NCBI RefSeq assembly: GCF_017643475.1
Contig: NZ_JAEPNI010000002.1
Span: 248,001 to 312,000 of the forward strand
Direction of reading: 5' to 3'
DNA from: Maricaulis sp.
GTDB lineage: Bacteria > Pseudomonadota > Alphaproteobacteria > Caulobacterales > Maricaulaceae
Length of the DNA stretch: 64,000 bases
The notes beneath the pieces were generated by a model that was not told the DNA's origin, ran no database searches, and saw only the letters and a list, made by a program, of their open reading frames with translations. Made by a program: the position numbers and the translations under genes. Below are positions 43,274 to 52,079 of this stretch, one piece after another (position 1 is the stretch's first letter; every line of letters starts with the position of its first letter).

Positions 43274-44676
43274 TGACGCAAGTGACCGAGGAAATCCGCC
43301 AGGCCCTCAAGGACGCGCTCGGACCAAAGGGCTGGAGCGAGGACGCCAGCGAACTGGCCCCGCATGTCGAGGACTGGCGCGGCCGTTATCAGGGCTCGAC
43401 CCCGATCCTGCTCAAGCCGGGTTCAACCGAAGACGTCTCGGCGGCCGTCAGGATCTGCGCCGAAGCCGGCATCGCCATCACCCCCCAGGGCGGCAATACC
43501 TCGTTGTGTGGCGCGGCAACGCCCCAGGGGGAGGTGCTGATCTCGCTGAAACGCATGACCCGGGTCCGCGCGATGGATATCGGCAATGACTCGATGACCG
43601 TCGAGGCCGGCTGCGTGCTGGAAAACCTGCAGAATATCGCCGCCGATGCCGAGCGCTTGTTCCCGCTGGCGCTGGGCTCACAGGGCTCGGCCATGATTGG
43701 CGGTCTGATCTCGACCAATGCCGGCGGGGTGCAGGTCCTGCGTTACGGCATGACGCGGGAGTTGGTGCTGGGCCTCGAGGCGGTGTTGCCCGACGGCACG
43801 ATCTGGTCGGGGCTGACCGGCCTGCGCAAGGACAATACCGGTTATGATCTCAAGCAATTGCTGATCGGCGCCGAAGGCACGCTGGGCATTATCACCGCGG
43901 CCACGCTGAAACTCTTCCCACGCCCGGCCCGCACCGAGCTGGCCTTTGTCGGCATGGACAGTGTCGAGGACGCCGTAACCTTCCTGGGCCTGGCCAAACG
44001 CCTGTCCGGCAATGCCGTGACCGCCTTCGAGATCCTGCCGCGCATCGCCCTGGAGCGTGTTCTGGAACACGTGCCCGGCACCCGTGACCCGCTGGAAACC
44101 CAACAGGCCTGGTATGTGCTGTGCGAACTCAGCTTCGGCCGCGCCGACGGTGCCCGGGAAACGCTGGAGGAGACGCTGGGAGACGGCTTTGAACAGGGCC
44201 TCATCAAGGACGGTGCCATCGCCGAGAACGAGACCCAGGCCAGGGATTTCTGGCGCCTGCGCGAGAGCATCGCCGAGGCTGAACGTGCCTATGGCCGCTC
44301 GGTCAAACACGATGTCTCCATCCCGGTTTCGCGCATGGCGGAATTCATCGAGCTCGGCAGCGAACGCGTAACCCAGGCCTATCCGGAAGCGGTGGTGTTC
44401 TGTTTCGGCCATGTCGGCGACGGCAATGTCCACTTCAATTTCGCCTCCCCCAGCCCGGGCCAGGCGGAGGCATTCATGGCCAACGCCTCCGGCATTTCCG
44501 GCATCGTCTACGACACCGTCGCCGAGTTCGACGGTTCCATCTCGGCCGAGCATGGCATCGGCGTCCTCAAACGCGAGGAACTGGCCAGCCGCAAACCGGT
44601 CGATGTAAAGGTCATGAAAGCGATCAAGTCCGCCCTGGACCCGAAAGGCATCATGAATCCGCGGGTTTTGTTGTAG
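43273..44676 (+). CDS. FAD-linked 2-hydroxyacid dehydrogenase (GlcD/D-2-hydroxyglutarate type)
   Basis: 467 residues: an FAD_binding_4 domain (about 35-210; TPQGGNTSLCGAA, ALGSQGSAMIGGLISTNAGG, YDLKQLLIGAEGTLGI) and a C-terminal FAD-oxidase domain with GHVGDGNVHFNF and AEHGIGVLKREEL, holding the metal- and substrate-binding histidines. Such enzymes oxidise D-lactate, glycolate or D-2-hydroxyglutarate and feed electrons to the respiratory chain. The start is coupled to tsaC by TGATG. Substrate not assignable from sequence alone. Confidence 0.9.
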   Translation: MTQVTEEIRQALKDALGPKGWSEDASELAPHVEDWRGRYQGSTPILLKPGSTEDVSAAVRICAEAGIAITPQGGNTSLCGAATPQGEVLISLKRMTRVRAMDIGNDSMTVEAGCVLENLQNIAADAERLFPLALGSQGSAMIGGLISTNAGGVQVLRYGMTRELVLGLEAVLPDGTIWSGLTGLRKDNTGYDLKQLLIGAEGTLGIITAATLKLFPRPARTELAFVGMDSVEDAVTFLGLAKRLSGNAVTAFEILPRIALERVLEHVPGTRDPLETQQAWYVLCELSFGRADGARETLEETLGDGFEQGLIKDGAIAENETQARDFWRLRESIAEAERAYGRSVKHDVSIPVSRMAEFIELGSERVTQAYPEAVVFCFGHVGDGNVHFNFASPSPGQAEAFMANASGISGIVYDTVAEFDGSISAEHGIGVLKREELASRKPVDVKVMKAIKSALDPKGIMNPRVLL

Positions 44677-44778
44677 AGTAGTGATCGCAACCGCCCCTGT
44701 CTGCCAGATGAACACGCAGCTCAGGATTGGCTCAGCCAAGCCGACCTACAAAGAGGTTCGAAACGACGGAGCTCGCCC

Positions 44779-45267
44779 ATGAAAATCCTGTCTGCTGCCC
44801 TTGCTGCCCTGGCTGTGACCGCTGCCGCCGATGCGCAACGCGCGCCCTATGGCCTGCCCCTGCAGCCCGGTGAGGACTGCGCTGTGCGCTGGTATGAACG
44901 CGATGGCAGCGGCGAGCTGGTCGCCAAGACCCGCACCGAACGAGCGGGTTCCTACTCCATCCACATCCGCGAAGGTCGCGAGACGCTGGTTGAGGCCGAA
45001 GGCGAGTTCTCACCGCACCCCTGGGGTGAGACGCTCCTGCTGCGAACGATCCTGACCGCGCGCCATGAGGACAATTCCCGTCGCGATGGACGCTGGTCTA
45101 CGGGCCCGGACGACCTCAATGTGGATCTGCGTGTCTATAACACCCGCGGCCAGCTGATCTGCCGCGACCAGTCCCTGGATGTGCGCGAATTCACTTCACT
45201 GTTCAGCTCCTACCAGCAAGCCCGCCCAAACCGCGTGGATCCCTCCATTCTGCAGCGCCGCTGGTAG
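44779..45267 (+). CDS. Hypothetical secreted protein
   Basis: 162 residues: signal peptide (AADAQ, about residue 20), then a predicted beta-rich domain with two cysteines (GEDCAVRW and QLICRDQ) that could form a disulfide across the fold. Repeated Arg/Glu alternation (AKTRTERAGSYSIHIREGRE) suggests amphipathic strands. The tail is Arg/Gln-rich. No known family recognised; it stands alone between two unrelated genes. Confidence 0.65.
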   Translation: MKILSAALAALAVTAAADAQRAPYGLPLQPGEDCAVRWYERDGSGELVAKTRTERAGSYSIHIREGRETLVEAEGEFSPHPWGETLLLRTILTARHEDNSRRDGRWSTGPDDLNVDLRVYNTRGQLICRDQSLDVREFTSLFSSYQQARPNRVDPSILQRRW

Positions 45268-45302
45268 GCCCTTTATCCAGACCCGAGTGAAGCGGGCGAG
45301 CC

Positions 45303-45322
45303 GGTGTGTAACATCACACACC
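45303..45322. promoter_or_regulatory. Inverted repeat upstream of yaaA, candidate operator
   Basis: GGTGTGT (45303-45309) and ACACACC (45316-45322) are exact complements around six bases, 60 bases before the yaaA start codon. This is the size of a dimeric repressor or activator site. Confidence 0.35.
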
Positions 45323-45383
45323 AGCGCGCCCCTTCCCTAGCCGCCTGCCTGTGCTTATCTCTGGGACAAAGGAGATTCGCCCG

Positions 45384-46175
45384 ATGCTCGTATTGTTGTC
45401 GCCCGCCAAGAACATGAATTTCGACCCGGTTGATCGCGATCTGCCGAAGACGCAGCCCTCGCTGATCGACGAGACGCGCATCCTCTCGAAAACCACGCGT
45501 GGACTGACGATCTCCAAGATCAAGACGATGATGAAGATCAATGATGATCTGGCCAAGCTGAACCGCGAGCGTTTCCAGGCGTTCGACGCCGAACAGCCGG
45601 GCGAGAAACAGGCCGCCTTTGCGTTCAACGGCGAGGTCTATCGCGGTCTGGACGCGGCCAGCCTCTCCGCCGAGGACCTCGACTGGGCCCAGGGTCATCT
45701 GCGCCTTCTCTCCGGCATGTACGGCACGCTGCGCCCGCTGGACGGCATCCACCCCTATCGCCTGGAAATGGGCCGCAAGCTGCACACCCGCCGCGGCGAA
45801 AGCCTCTACGACTTCTGGGGCCAGACGATTGCCAAGGATCTCAATGCCGCCATGGACGGAGACGCGGACCCCGTCATCCTCAACCTGGCCTCGAACGAAT
45901 ACTTCAAATCCGTCGACCGGAAGGCCCTGAAAACGCGGGTCATCACAGCGAACTTCAAGGAAGAAAAGGACGGCCAGCTGCGCGCGCTTATGGTCTACGC
46001 CAAGAAAGCCCGTGGCATGATGGCTCGCTGGGTCATCGAAAACCGCGTCACCGACCCGGCCGACCTGGTGAAGTTTGATGCCGGTGGTTATCGCTTCGAA
46101 CCCGAAGGTTCGAAGGATGGCGAACTCCTGTTCACGCGGCCCCAGCCGGCGGCGGCGGGCAAGAAAGCGGCGTAG
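45384..46175 (+). CDS. yaaA: Peroxide stress protein YaaA
   Basis: 263 residues of the UPF0246/YaaA family. Diagnostic parts: MLVLLSPAKNMNF at the start, FNGEVYRGLDAASL, LSGMYGTLRPLDGIHPYRLEMG and NLASNEYFKSV. E. coli YaaA lowers free intracellular iron during hydrogen peroxide stress. ATG 45384 has GGAG upstream; a longer frame from 45351 is less likely. A Lys/Ala tail (AAAGKKAA) is present at the C-terminus. Confidence 0.94.
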   Translation: MLVLLSPAKNMNFDPVDRDLPKTQPSLIDETRILSKTTRGLTISKIKTMMKINDDLAKLNRERFQAFDAEQPGEKQAAFAFNGEVYRGLDAASLSAEDLDWAQGHLRLLSGMYGTLRPLDGIHPYRLEMGRKLHTRRGESLYDFWGQTIAKDLNAAMDGDADPVILNLASNEYFKSVDRKALKTRVITANFKEEKDGQLRALMVYAKKARGMMARWVIENRVTDPADLVKFDAGGYRFEPEGSKDGELLFTRPQPAAAGKKAA

Positions 46176-46185
46176 GCGTAATTCA

Positions 46186-46548
46186 ATGCGGCTCAGCCTA
46201 CGCTTTGTGCCAGATATGATTTCGGCGCAGTTTTATTCTGTGCCGGTAAGTGTGTTTGAACTCGTGTCCGATGGCGTTCCCAGACACTGTTCGCTAGGCG
46301 ATGGCCTAATTAGGTGCACAGGAGTAATCGTCGACATGCCAGACAGAGGACCGCTCACTCGCATAGATGGCTCGTCGGTGCGTCGTATTCTGCTCCGCAA
46401 TCGGCATGCGGGTGAATTTGATCTCAAAAGCGGATGTGCATTGTACGTCGAAGATATCGTGGAAACACCGCAATTGATCAACGCTGACCCGATTGTGATC
46501 CGCCATCAAAACATTGGTGTCGCCAGTTTGGTATCAACCACCCCTTGA
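46186..46548 (+). CDS. Doubtful hypothetical protein
   Basis: 120 residues, 10 bases after yaaA. Base composition is visibly less GC-rich than its neighbours and the ribosome site is weak. The translation (YVEDIVETPQLINADPIVIRHQN) is not obviously repetitive and could be a real protein, but no family is recognised. It might be an acquired gene or a chance open frame; 46216 is an alternative start. Confidence 0.28.
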   Translation: MRLSLRFVPDMISAQFYSVPVSVFELVSDGVPRHCSLGDGLIRCTGVIVDMPDRGPLTRIDGSSVRRILLRNRHAGEFDLKSGCALYVEDIVETPQLINADPIVIRHQNIGVASLVSTTP

Positions 46549-46625
46549 CCCGCCCCCAACCGGCCGCGGCTGGGAAGAAGGCGGCGGAACTTCCGCACAT
46601 CCCTGCATTGTGTTATGCTCCAAGG

Positions 46626-46801
46626 GCCGCTTGGGACAGGTACGAACTGTCCCCTTTGGCCGCCCTTTAGGCGATAGATAGTCGGATCTCCAGCGTCCAG
46701 CCTTTGATCCGATTTCTCCTCACCCGAAGGACGAGAGTGCATTTCGGAAACCGAAACATTGCGCTCTCCTATTGACGCCGGCCTGAATGGGCCGGCGTTT
46801 T
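46626..46801 (+). ncRNA. Candidate structured small RNA
   Basis: A 176-base stretch with no coding frame but three clear hairpins and a terminator. Hairpin 1: GGGACAG/CTGTCCC (about 46632-46652). Hairpin 2: TCGGAT/ATCCGA (about 46682-46712). Hairpin 3: a long stem GAGAGTGCA plus TTTCGG against CCGAAA plus TTGCGCTCTC (about 46733-46768). The end is an intrinsic terminator. Upstream, TATGCT (46614-46619) is a good -10 with TTCCGC 17 bases before it. Several exposed CUCC motifs (ATCTCC, TCTCCTC) could pair with Shine-Dalgarno sequences. It does not fold like 6S, tmRNA, RNase P or SRP RNA. The structure stands in front of bdhA, so a cis leader is possible too. Confidence 0.5.
46775..46801 (+). 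terminator. Intrinsic terminator of the small RNA candidate
   Basis: ACGCCGGCC (46775-46783) pairs with GGCCGGCGT (46790-46798), followed by TTTTC. No annotated gene ends just before it, which supports an RNA transcript of its own. Confidence 0.8.
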
Positions 46802-46918
46802 CATTAGAACACAAATTCAATTTGAAATTGCAGTTTATGGATACTCGCCCAAACAACCCCTTGACCCCCCGCGCCTGATCCCCTTTCTTGCGCACAGCAC
46901 AAACTTGAAAGGTCATTC

Positions 46919-47719
46919 ATGTCTGGAGTTCGCACTGATCTCACCGGCCAGGTGGCCATCGTCACTGGCTCGACCAGCGGGATTGGTGCGGCCATGGCCG
47001 AGGCACTCGCAGAGAACGGCGCCCACATCGTCCTCAACGGGCTGGGAGATGCCGACGAGATCGAGGCGCTGCGTTCGAAAATTTCGGCCGATCATGGAGT
47101 CGAGGTGCGTTACCACGGCGCCAACATGCTCAAGGCGGACGAGATCGCCGACATGGTTGCCTCGACCGAGAAAGAGTTCGGGCGGCTGGACATCCTGATG
47201 AACAATGCTGGCATCCAGCATGTCTCCCCGGTTGAGGATTTCCCGGCCGAGAAATGGGATGCGATCATAGCTATCAACCTGTCGTCCGTCTTCCATGGTG
47301 CCAAGGCGGCCGTGCCGATCATGAAACGCCAGGGCAAGGGTCGGATCGTCAACCTGGCCTCGGCCCACGGCCTGGTCGCCTCGCCGTTCAAATCCGCCTA
47401 TGTCGCGGCCAAACACGGCGTGATGGGCTTTACCAAGACGCTGGCCCTGGAAGTGGCGGAGGACGGTATCACCTGTAACGCCATCTGCCCGGGATATGTG
47501 AAGACACCGCTGGTGGAAAACCAGATCGCCGACACGGCCAGGGCGCGCGGTATTTCCGAAGAGGAAGTCGTGCGCGATGTCATGCTGGCCGCCCAGCCAA
47601 CCAAGCAGTTCGTCACTTATGAACAGCTCGCTGGCGCGTTGCTCTATCTTGTCTCCGACGCCGGGGCCAATATGAATGGTTCCTGGATCAGCGTGGATGG
47701 CGGATGGACCGCCAAATAG
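46919..47719 (+). CDS. bdhA: D-3-hydroxybutyrate dehydrogenase
   Basis: 266-residue NAD-dependent SDR interconverting 3-hydroxybutyrate and acetoacetate, used in polyhydroxybutyrate breakdown. Rossmann motif TGSTSGIG, NNAGIQHV, catalytic Ser-Tyr-Lys in LASAHGLVASPFKSAYVAAK, and the family-specific GYVKTPLVENQI and the C-terminal WISVDGGWTAK are all present. GAAAGG stands before the ATG. The next genes (VOC, Nudix, TIGR02301) follow closely, so this may head an operon. Confidence 0.92.
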   Translation: MSGVRTDLTGQVAIVTGSTSGIGAAMAEALAENGAHIVLNGLGDADEIEALRSKISADHGVEVRYHGANMLKADEIADMVASTEKEFGRLDILMNNAGIQHVSPVEDFPAEKWDAIIAINLSSVFHGAKAAVPIMKRQGKGRIVNLASAHGLVASPFKSAYVAAKHGVMGFTKTLALEVAEDGITCNAICPGYVKTPLVENQIADTARARGISEEEVVRDVMLAAQPTKQFVTYEQLAGALLYLVSDAGANMNGSWISVDGGWTAK

Positions 47720-47725
47720 GCGGAC

Positions 47726-48088
47726 ATGAGCGACACTCCCGTACTGAAAATCGACTATAACGAACTGCCCGTCACCGACATGGACGCGGCCAAGGCGTTC
47801 TACGCCAATGCCTTCGGCTGGACCTTCGAGGATTATGGCCCGGGCTATGCGGCGTTCACGAATGCGGGGCTCGACGGCGGTCTGCGACTGGAGGAGAAGC
47901 CCTTCCCCACCGGCGCGCTGATTATTCTGGCGGCCGATGACCTGGAAGCGGCCGAACGCCGTGTCGAGGCCGCGGGCTCGACCGTGTTCGACCGCCAGAA
48001 TTTCCCGGGCGGGCGCCGTTTCCACTTCAAGGATCCCAGTGACAATGAACTCGCGGTCTGGTCCCCCAATGGACAATATGATGTCTGA
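47726..48088 (+). CDS. VOC family (glyoxalase/bleomycin-resistance fold) protein
   Basis: 120 residues forming one VOC module of paired beta-alpha-beta-beta-beta units. Features: MDAAKAFYANAFGWTFEDYG, and the C-terminal FPGGRRFHFKDPSDNELAVW with the metal-ligand glutamate in NELAVW. This is the pattern of small glyoxalase-like proteins; the substrate is unknown. It starts 6 bases after bdhA and ends within the start of the Nudix gene. Confidence 0.88.
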   Translation: MSDTPVLKIDYNELPVTDMDAAKAFYANAFGWTFEDYGPGYAAFTNAGLDGGLRLEEKPFPTGALIILAADDLEAAERRVEAAGSTVFDRQNFPGGRRFHFKDPSDNELAVWSPNGQYDV

Positions 48089-48536
48089 TCGCGCCCCTGT
48101 TCCCGCGGCCGGCATTGTCGTCATTCGCGGCGAGAGCGAAGTCCTGCTGATCCGCCGCGGCAAACCACCCTATCAGGGCGAATGGTCCATTCCGGGCGGC
48201 AAGATCGAGTATGGCGAAACCACCTCGGAAGCCGCCTTGCGCGAGCTGAAGGAAGAGACCGGTGTCGAGGCGGAAATTGTCGGCCTGATCGATGTCGTCG
48301 ACAGCATCGGCCTGCGCGAAAAGGGACAGCCGGGCGACTGGCATTACCTACTGGTCGACTATGCCGCTCGCTGGGTCTCGGGCGAGCCGCTGGCGCAGGA
48401 TGATGTGGATGAAGCGGTCTTCTATCCGCTCGAGGAAGCCCTGGCCCTGACCCGCTGGGACAAGACCCGCGATGTCATCGGGCGTGCCCTAAAAATGGTC
48501 AGCGCCATGCAGCCGCCACAATCAGCGGTGAAATAG
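48078..48536 (+). CDS. Nudix hydrolase
   Basis: 152 residues with a perfect Nudix box, GGKIEYGETTSEAALRELKE followed by ETGVE, so the enzyme cleaves a nucleoside diphosphate linked to another group, such as ADP-ribose or an oxidised nucleotide. The fold starts at PVPAAGIVVIRGE. The start is ambiguous (ATG at 48069, 48078 or 48081), all overlapping the VOC stop. The TIGR02301 gene begins 5 bases later, a pairing also seen in other alphaproteobacteria. Confidence 0.92.
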   Translation: MMSDRAPVPAAGIVVIRGESEVLLIRRGKPPYQGEWSIPGGKIEYGETTSEAALRELKEETGVEAEIVGLIDVVDSIGLREKGQPGDWHYLLVDYAARWVSGEPLAQDDVDEAVFYPLEEALALTRWDKTRDVIGRALKMVSAMQPPQSAVK

Positions 48537-48541
48537 GCATC

Positions 48542-49057
48542 ATGCGCGCGCTGACTGTCATTCTGTGTCTTTGCCTCCTGCCGATCACCGCTGAAGCCCA
48601 GAAGCCTCAGCGCGGCGATAACAGGGCTATTGACCTGCGCACCAACCAGACCTTCCGCGACAGTCCGAGCGATCGAACACAGCAACGGGACAACCGGTTC
48701 GACAATCGTCGTGACAACCGCAACTTCCGCGAGGAGGAACCGGCCGAGCCCAGTGTCGATGTCGAACGCATCCTGCCCTATCTCGCCTATACACTCGGTG
48801 AGCTGCACTATCTGGACTATGCCTGCTCGGGCAATGATGCCCAGGTCTGGCGCGACCAGATGATCGCCCTTCTGGCCATGGAAGCTGCCGAATCCCGCAA
48901 TCGCCGTGACCGCCTGATCGAGAATTTCAACGAAGGCTATCGCGTCCAGCAACGCTTCCGCGCCGTCTGCGGCCCCCAGGTCGAAGCCGAACGCCGGGCG
49001 CTGGCCCATCGCGGCCGGGATTTGTCGGAACTGATGCGGTCGGCGTATTTCGACTAG
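48542..49057 (+). CDS. TIGR02301 family secreted protein
   Basis: 171 residues: signal peptide (ITAEAQ, about residue 20), an Arg/Asn/Asp-rich linker (about 30-65), then a conserved helical domain with LGELHYLDYACSGNDAQVWR, MIALLAMEAAE, and FNEGYRVQQRFRAVCG. The two cysteines are a family hallmark and probably pair. Function unknown. The gene is typical of Caulobacterales and Rhizobiales and commonly follows a Nudix gene. Confidence 0.85.
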   Translation: MRALTVILCLCLLPITAEAQKPQRGDNRAIDLRTNQTFRDSPSDRTQQRDNRFDNRRDNRNFREEEPAEPSVDVERILPYLAYTLGELHYLDYACSGNDAQVWRDQMIALLAMEAAESRNRRDRLIENFNEGYRVQQRFRAVCGPQVEAERRALAHRGRDLSELMRSAYFD

Positions 49058-49149
49058 CGGGAAACTTCCTGCAGGAATCCGCTCGAATTCGCTCGCCAGA
49101 ACGACAATTATGCTTAATAAATGCGCGTGCGAGTTGAGGGGGTACCACC

Positions 49150-50175
49150 ATGTCTGATCGCAGTTCCCAACTGCATTCCTTGAGCATTGACCGAAGCGAT
49201 GATGAAGGTCCGTCCGGTGCCGGATTCGGAACAGTCGCCACCGTAGCCGTTCTCGCGGCGGCGCTGGGTGCTGCCGGCACCTGGTGGTTAATGCGGAGCG
49301 ACGCGACAGAGCAGCCGCAGGAAGCCGCTGCCCAGCAGGCCACGACGACACCGCCGCCTGTCCCGCAGGAAACAACACCTGCCCCGACCCGGCCGGAGCG
49401 GTCTTCCGGTCTTGTGGCATCCGGATATGTAGTGGCGCGACGCCAGGCGACCGTATCCGCTGACCTGACTGGGCGTATCCGGGAGGTCCTGGTCGAGGAA
49501 GGCACCGTCGTCGAGGAGGGCCAGATTCTCGCCAGACTGGATGATGAACGGGCTCAGATCCAGCTCAGTGTCCTGCGCACTCAGTCAACGGCGTCACAGG
49601 CCCGGAGCCGCTCGCTTGTCGCCGATGTCGAGGAAGCACAGCGTGTCCTTGATCGGGCAACGACCTTGCTTGAGCGCGAGATCGGATCAGAAGCCAGTGT
49701 CACAGCCGCCCAGGCCCGCCTGTCGAGCCTCCAGGCCCAGCTGGCCGCATCACGCGCCGACGCGGCCAGCATTCGCGAGCAGATCCGTTCCCAGGAAGAT
49801 CTCATCGATCGCCATATCGTGCGTGCGCCGTTTGCTGGCGTTGTTATCGCCAAGAACGCCCAGGTCGGTGAAATCCTGTCCCCAGCCTCAGCCGGCGGTG
49901 GCTTTACGCGAACCGGTGTTGCGACCCTTGTCGACATGCAATCGTTGGAGATCGAAGTCGACGTCAATGAAAGCCAGATCGGTCGTGTCGTGCGCAATCA
50001 GAGGGTTGAGGCTCGCCTGGACGCCTATGCGGACTGGCGCATTGCCGCCCATGTAGAAGCGATCATTCCCACCGCAGACCGCAGCCGCGCGACCATCCGC
50101 GTCCGCGTCGCCTTCGACGAACGCGACGACCGGATTCTGCCGGACATGGCTGCGCGTGTGACTTTTGTTGAATAA
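49150..50175 (+). CDS. Efflux periplasmic adaptor (HlyD/MacA type)
   Basis: 341 residues: N-terminal membrane anchor (about 25-45), a Pro/Thr-rich linker, the first lipoyl half (VSADLTGRIREVLVEEGTVV), a coiled-coil hairpin rich in Gln, Ala and Arg (about 135-215), the second lipoyl half (RAPFAGVVIAKNAQVGE) and a beta-barrel. It bridges an inner-membrane ABC exporter to an outer-membrane channel. GAGGGGG precedes the ATG. It heads the adaptor-ATPase-permease-permease operon. Confidence 0.9.
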   Translation: MSDRSSQLHSLSIDRSDDEGPSGAGFGTVATVAVLAAALGAAGTWWLMRSDATEQPQEAAAQQATTTPPPVPQETTPAPTRPERSSGLVASGYVVARRQATVSADLTGRIREVLVEEGTVVEEGQILARLDDERAQIQLSVLRTQSTASQARSRSLVADVEEAQRVLDRATTLLEREIGSEASVTAAQARLSSLQAQLAASRADAASIREQIRSQEDLIDRHIVRAPFAGVVIAKNAQVGEILSPASAGGGFTRTGVATLVDMQSLEIEVDVNESQIGRVVRNQRVEARLDAYADWRIAAHVEAIIPTADRSRATIRVRVAFDERDDRILPDMAARVTFVE

Positions 50176-50225
50176 AAGTACTTTGTGATTTAAAGTTTCT
50201 GGATATACCCGGAAAGGACATAGAG

Positions 50226-50912
50226 ATGACCGCCCTGTATACGCTTACTGACCTGTCCAAACGCTATACGCGGGGCAAGGAGTCGATCACGATCTTCGAG
50301 CAACTCGACATGACGATCGACCAGGGCGATTTCATCTCGATCATGGGGCCTTCAGGCTCAGGCAAGACGACCTTGCTCAACCTGCTCGGCGGCATCGACC
50401 GCCCCTCCTCCGGTGCTGTCGATTGCGAAGGCACCCGGGTCGACAAATTGTCCGAGGGCAAGCTTGCCAAATGGCGCTCCCAGCATGTCGGTTTCATCTT
50501 CCAGTTCTACAATCTCATGCCGACGCTGAGTGCGGCACAGAATGTCGAGCTTCCCCTGCTGCTGACCAACCTGTCTGGCAAGGAACGCAAGCGCCGGGTT
50601 GAAACCGCGCTCGACATTGTCGGCATTCTCGATCGCAAGGGGCACCGCCCCGCGCAATTGTCCGGCGGCCAGCAACAGCGTGTGGGCATCGCCCGCGCCA
50701 TCGTCGCTGACCCGAAAGTCCTGTTGTGTGACGAGCCGACCGGTGACCTGGACCGCAATACGGCTGATGAAGTGCTGGAGACGCTGCAGCTGCTCAACCG
50801 CGAGCTCAACAAGACCATCGTCATGGTCACGCACGACCCGGCCGCCGCGGGCTATGCAAGCCGCCAACTCAATCTCGACAAGGGCCGCTTCGTGGAGACG
50901 GGAGCAGCCTGA
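50226..50912 (+). CDS. ABC transporter ATP-binding protein (MacB/LolD type)
   Basis: 228 residues with Walker [10 protein letters not shown], the signature [14 protein letters not shown] and Walker [13 protein letters not shown] followed by the H-loop VMVTHD. It is a separate ATPase, unlike MacB, where ATPase and permease are fused. Start 50 bases after the adaptor. Its stop overlaps the next gene (TGATGA), indicating coupling. Confidence 0.93.
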   Translation: MTALYTLTDLSKRYTRGKESITIFEQLDMTIDQGDFISIMGPSGSGKTTLLNLLGGIDRPSSGAVDCEGTRVDKLSEGKLAKWRSQHVGFIFQFYNLMPTLSAAQNVELPLLLTNLSGKERKRRVETALDIVGILDRKGHRPAQLSGGQQQRVGIARAIVADPKVLLCDEPTGDLDRNTADEVLETLQLLNRELNKTIVMVTHDPAAAGYASRQLNLDKGRFVETGAA

Positions 50913-52069
50913 TGAATGATCTGACCCTGATCCGGAAGAATCTCTTCCGCAAGAAGCTGAGGGCCATCCTCCTCACCTTCTCCATCATGATCGCCTTCCT
51001 GATCTTTGGTGCTCTTGGCGCCTTCTACAATGTCTGGACGGCCGGGGTGGACCTGGCTGCTGCCAATCGATTGATCACGGTCAATCGCATCAATTTCACC
51101 CAGGACATGCCGATCGCCTATTACTCCCGCGTGCAGTCTGTGCAAGGCGTGGAGAATGTCAGCCACGCGAACTGGTTCGGCGGCTATTACCAGGACCCGC
51201 GCAACTTCGTGCAGACCTTTGCCGTCGAGCCGGAAACCTGGCTCTCTGTCTATCCGGAAATGGTGATGCCGGATGATCAACGTGCCGCGTTCATCACGGA
51301 CCGGACCTGCCTCCTGGTCGGAGCCGACCTGGCAGCACAGTTCGAATGGTCACTCGGGGACAGGATCCCGCTGAATTCGAACATCTGGCAGCAAAACGAC
51401 GGCAGTTCTGACTGGGATTTCAACATCTGCGCCATCTTTGACGGTGCCGAGGAAACCGCACCGTCGAACTATGCCGTATTTCACTACGAGTATTATAATG
51501 AAAGCCTGGCCTTCAACCGGGACCGCATCGGCTGGATGGTCGTCACGACGACGGGGTCGGACATCAATGATGCGGTGATCCGCGAGGTGGACGCCCTGTT
51601 CGCAAACTCGTCCGCCGAAACCGAGACCACCACCGAAGCGGCTTTCAACAAGGCGTTCCTGGAGCAGGTTGGCAATATCGCCATGATCCTGCTGTCCGTC
51701 ATCGGCGCGGCTTTCGCGACCATCCTGATGATTGTGGGCACGACGATGATCATGGCGATCAATGAGCGCACCAAGGAGATCGCGGTGATGAAGACGCTGG
51801 GCTTCCCCTCCCCGCGCATCTTCCGCATGGTGCTCGCTGAATCCGTTCTGCTCAGCTTTGTCGGCGGCTTGGTCGGATTGGGCCTGGCGACCCTGATCGT
51901 CAATGGGGCTGCGGGTGCCCTCGCCGGCTTCCTGCCCGGCTTGTCCATGCCCATGGACGTTGTGGGGATCGCGCTGGGATTGATGCTGGCCCTGGGCCTT
52001 ATCACCGGGGTCGGTCCCGCCCTGGCAGCCCAGCGCCTGTCCATCATTGACGCGTTCAACAAGCACTAG
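50912..52069 (+). CDS. ABC transporter permease (MacB/FtsX type), first
   Basis: 385 residues: N-terminal membrane helix (about 15-38), a large periplasmic MacB_PCD-like domain with an unusual Asn/Trp/Tyr-rich surface (NWFGGYYQDPRNF), two cysteines (RTCLL, NICAIFD), and the FtsX domain with three C-terminal helices (IAMILLSVIGAAFATILM and following). Divergent in sequence from the second permease. The two may form a heterodimer with the shared ATPase. Confidence 0.88.
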   Translation: MNDLTLIRKNLFRKKLRAILLTFSIMIAFLIFGALGAFYNVWTAGVDLAAANRLITVNRINFTQDMPIAYYSRVQSVQGVENVSHANWFGGYYQDPRNFVQTFAVEPETWLSVYPEMVMPDDQRAAFITDRTCLLVGADLAAQFEWSLGDRIPLNSNIWQQNDGSSDWDFNICAIFDGAEETAPSNYAVFHYEYYNESLAFNRDRIGWMVVTTTGSDINDAVIREVDALFANSSAETETTTEAAFNKAFLEQVGNIAMILLSVIGAAFATILMIVGTTMIMAINERTKEIAVMKTLGFPSPRIFRMVLAESVLLSFVGGLVGLGLATLIVNGAAGALAGFLPGLSMPMDVVGIALGLMLALGLITGVGPALAAQRLSIIDAFNKH

Positions 52070-52079
52070 GAGGCTGGCC

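Noticed and set aside
46626-46801. 6S RNA, tmRNA or a metabolite riboswitch
   Set aside because: The fold has several separate hairpins rather than the single bulged rod of 6S, there is no tag-reading frame or tRNA-like end, and no known riboswitch core was recognised. Kept only as an unnamed small RNA candidate.
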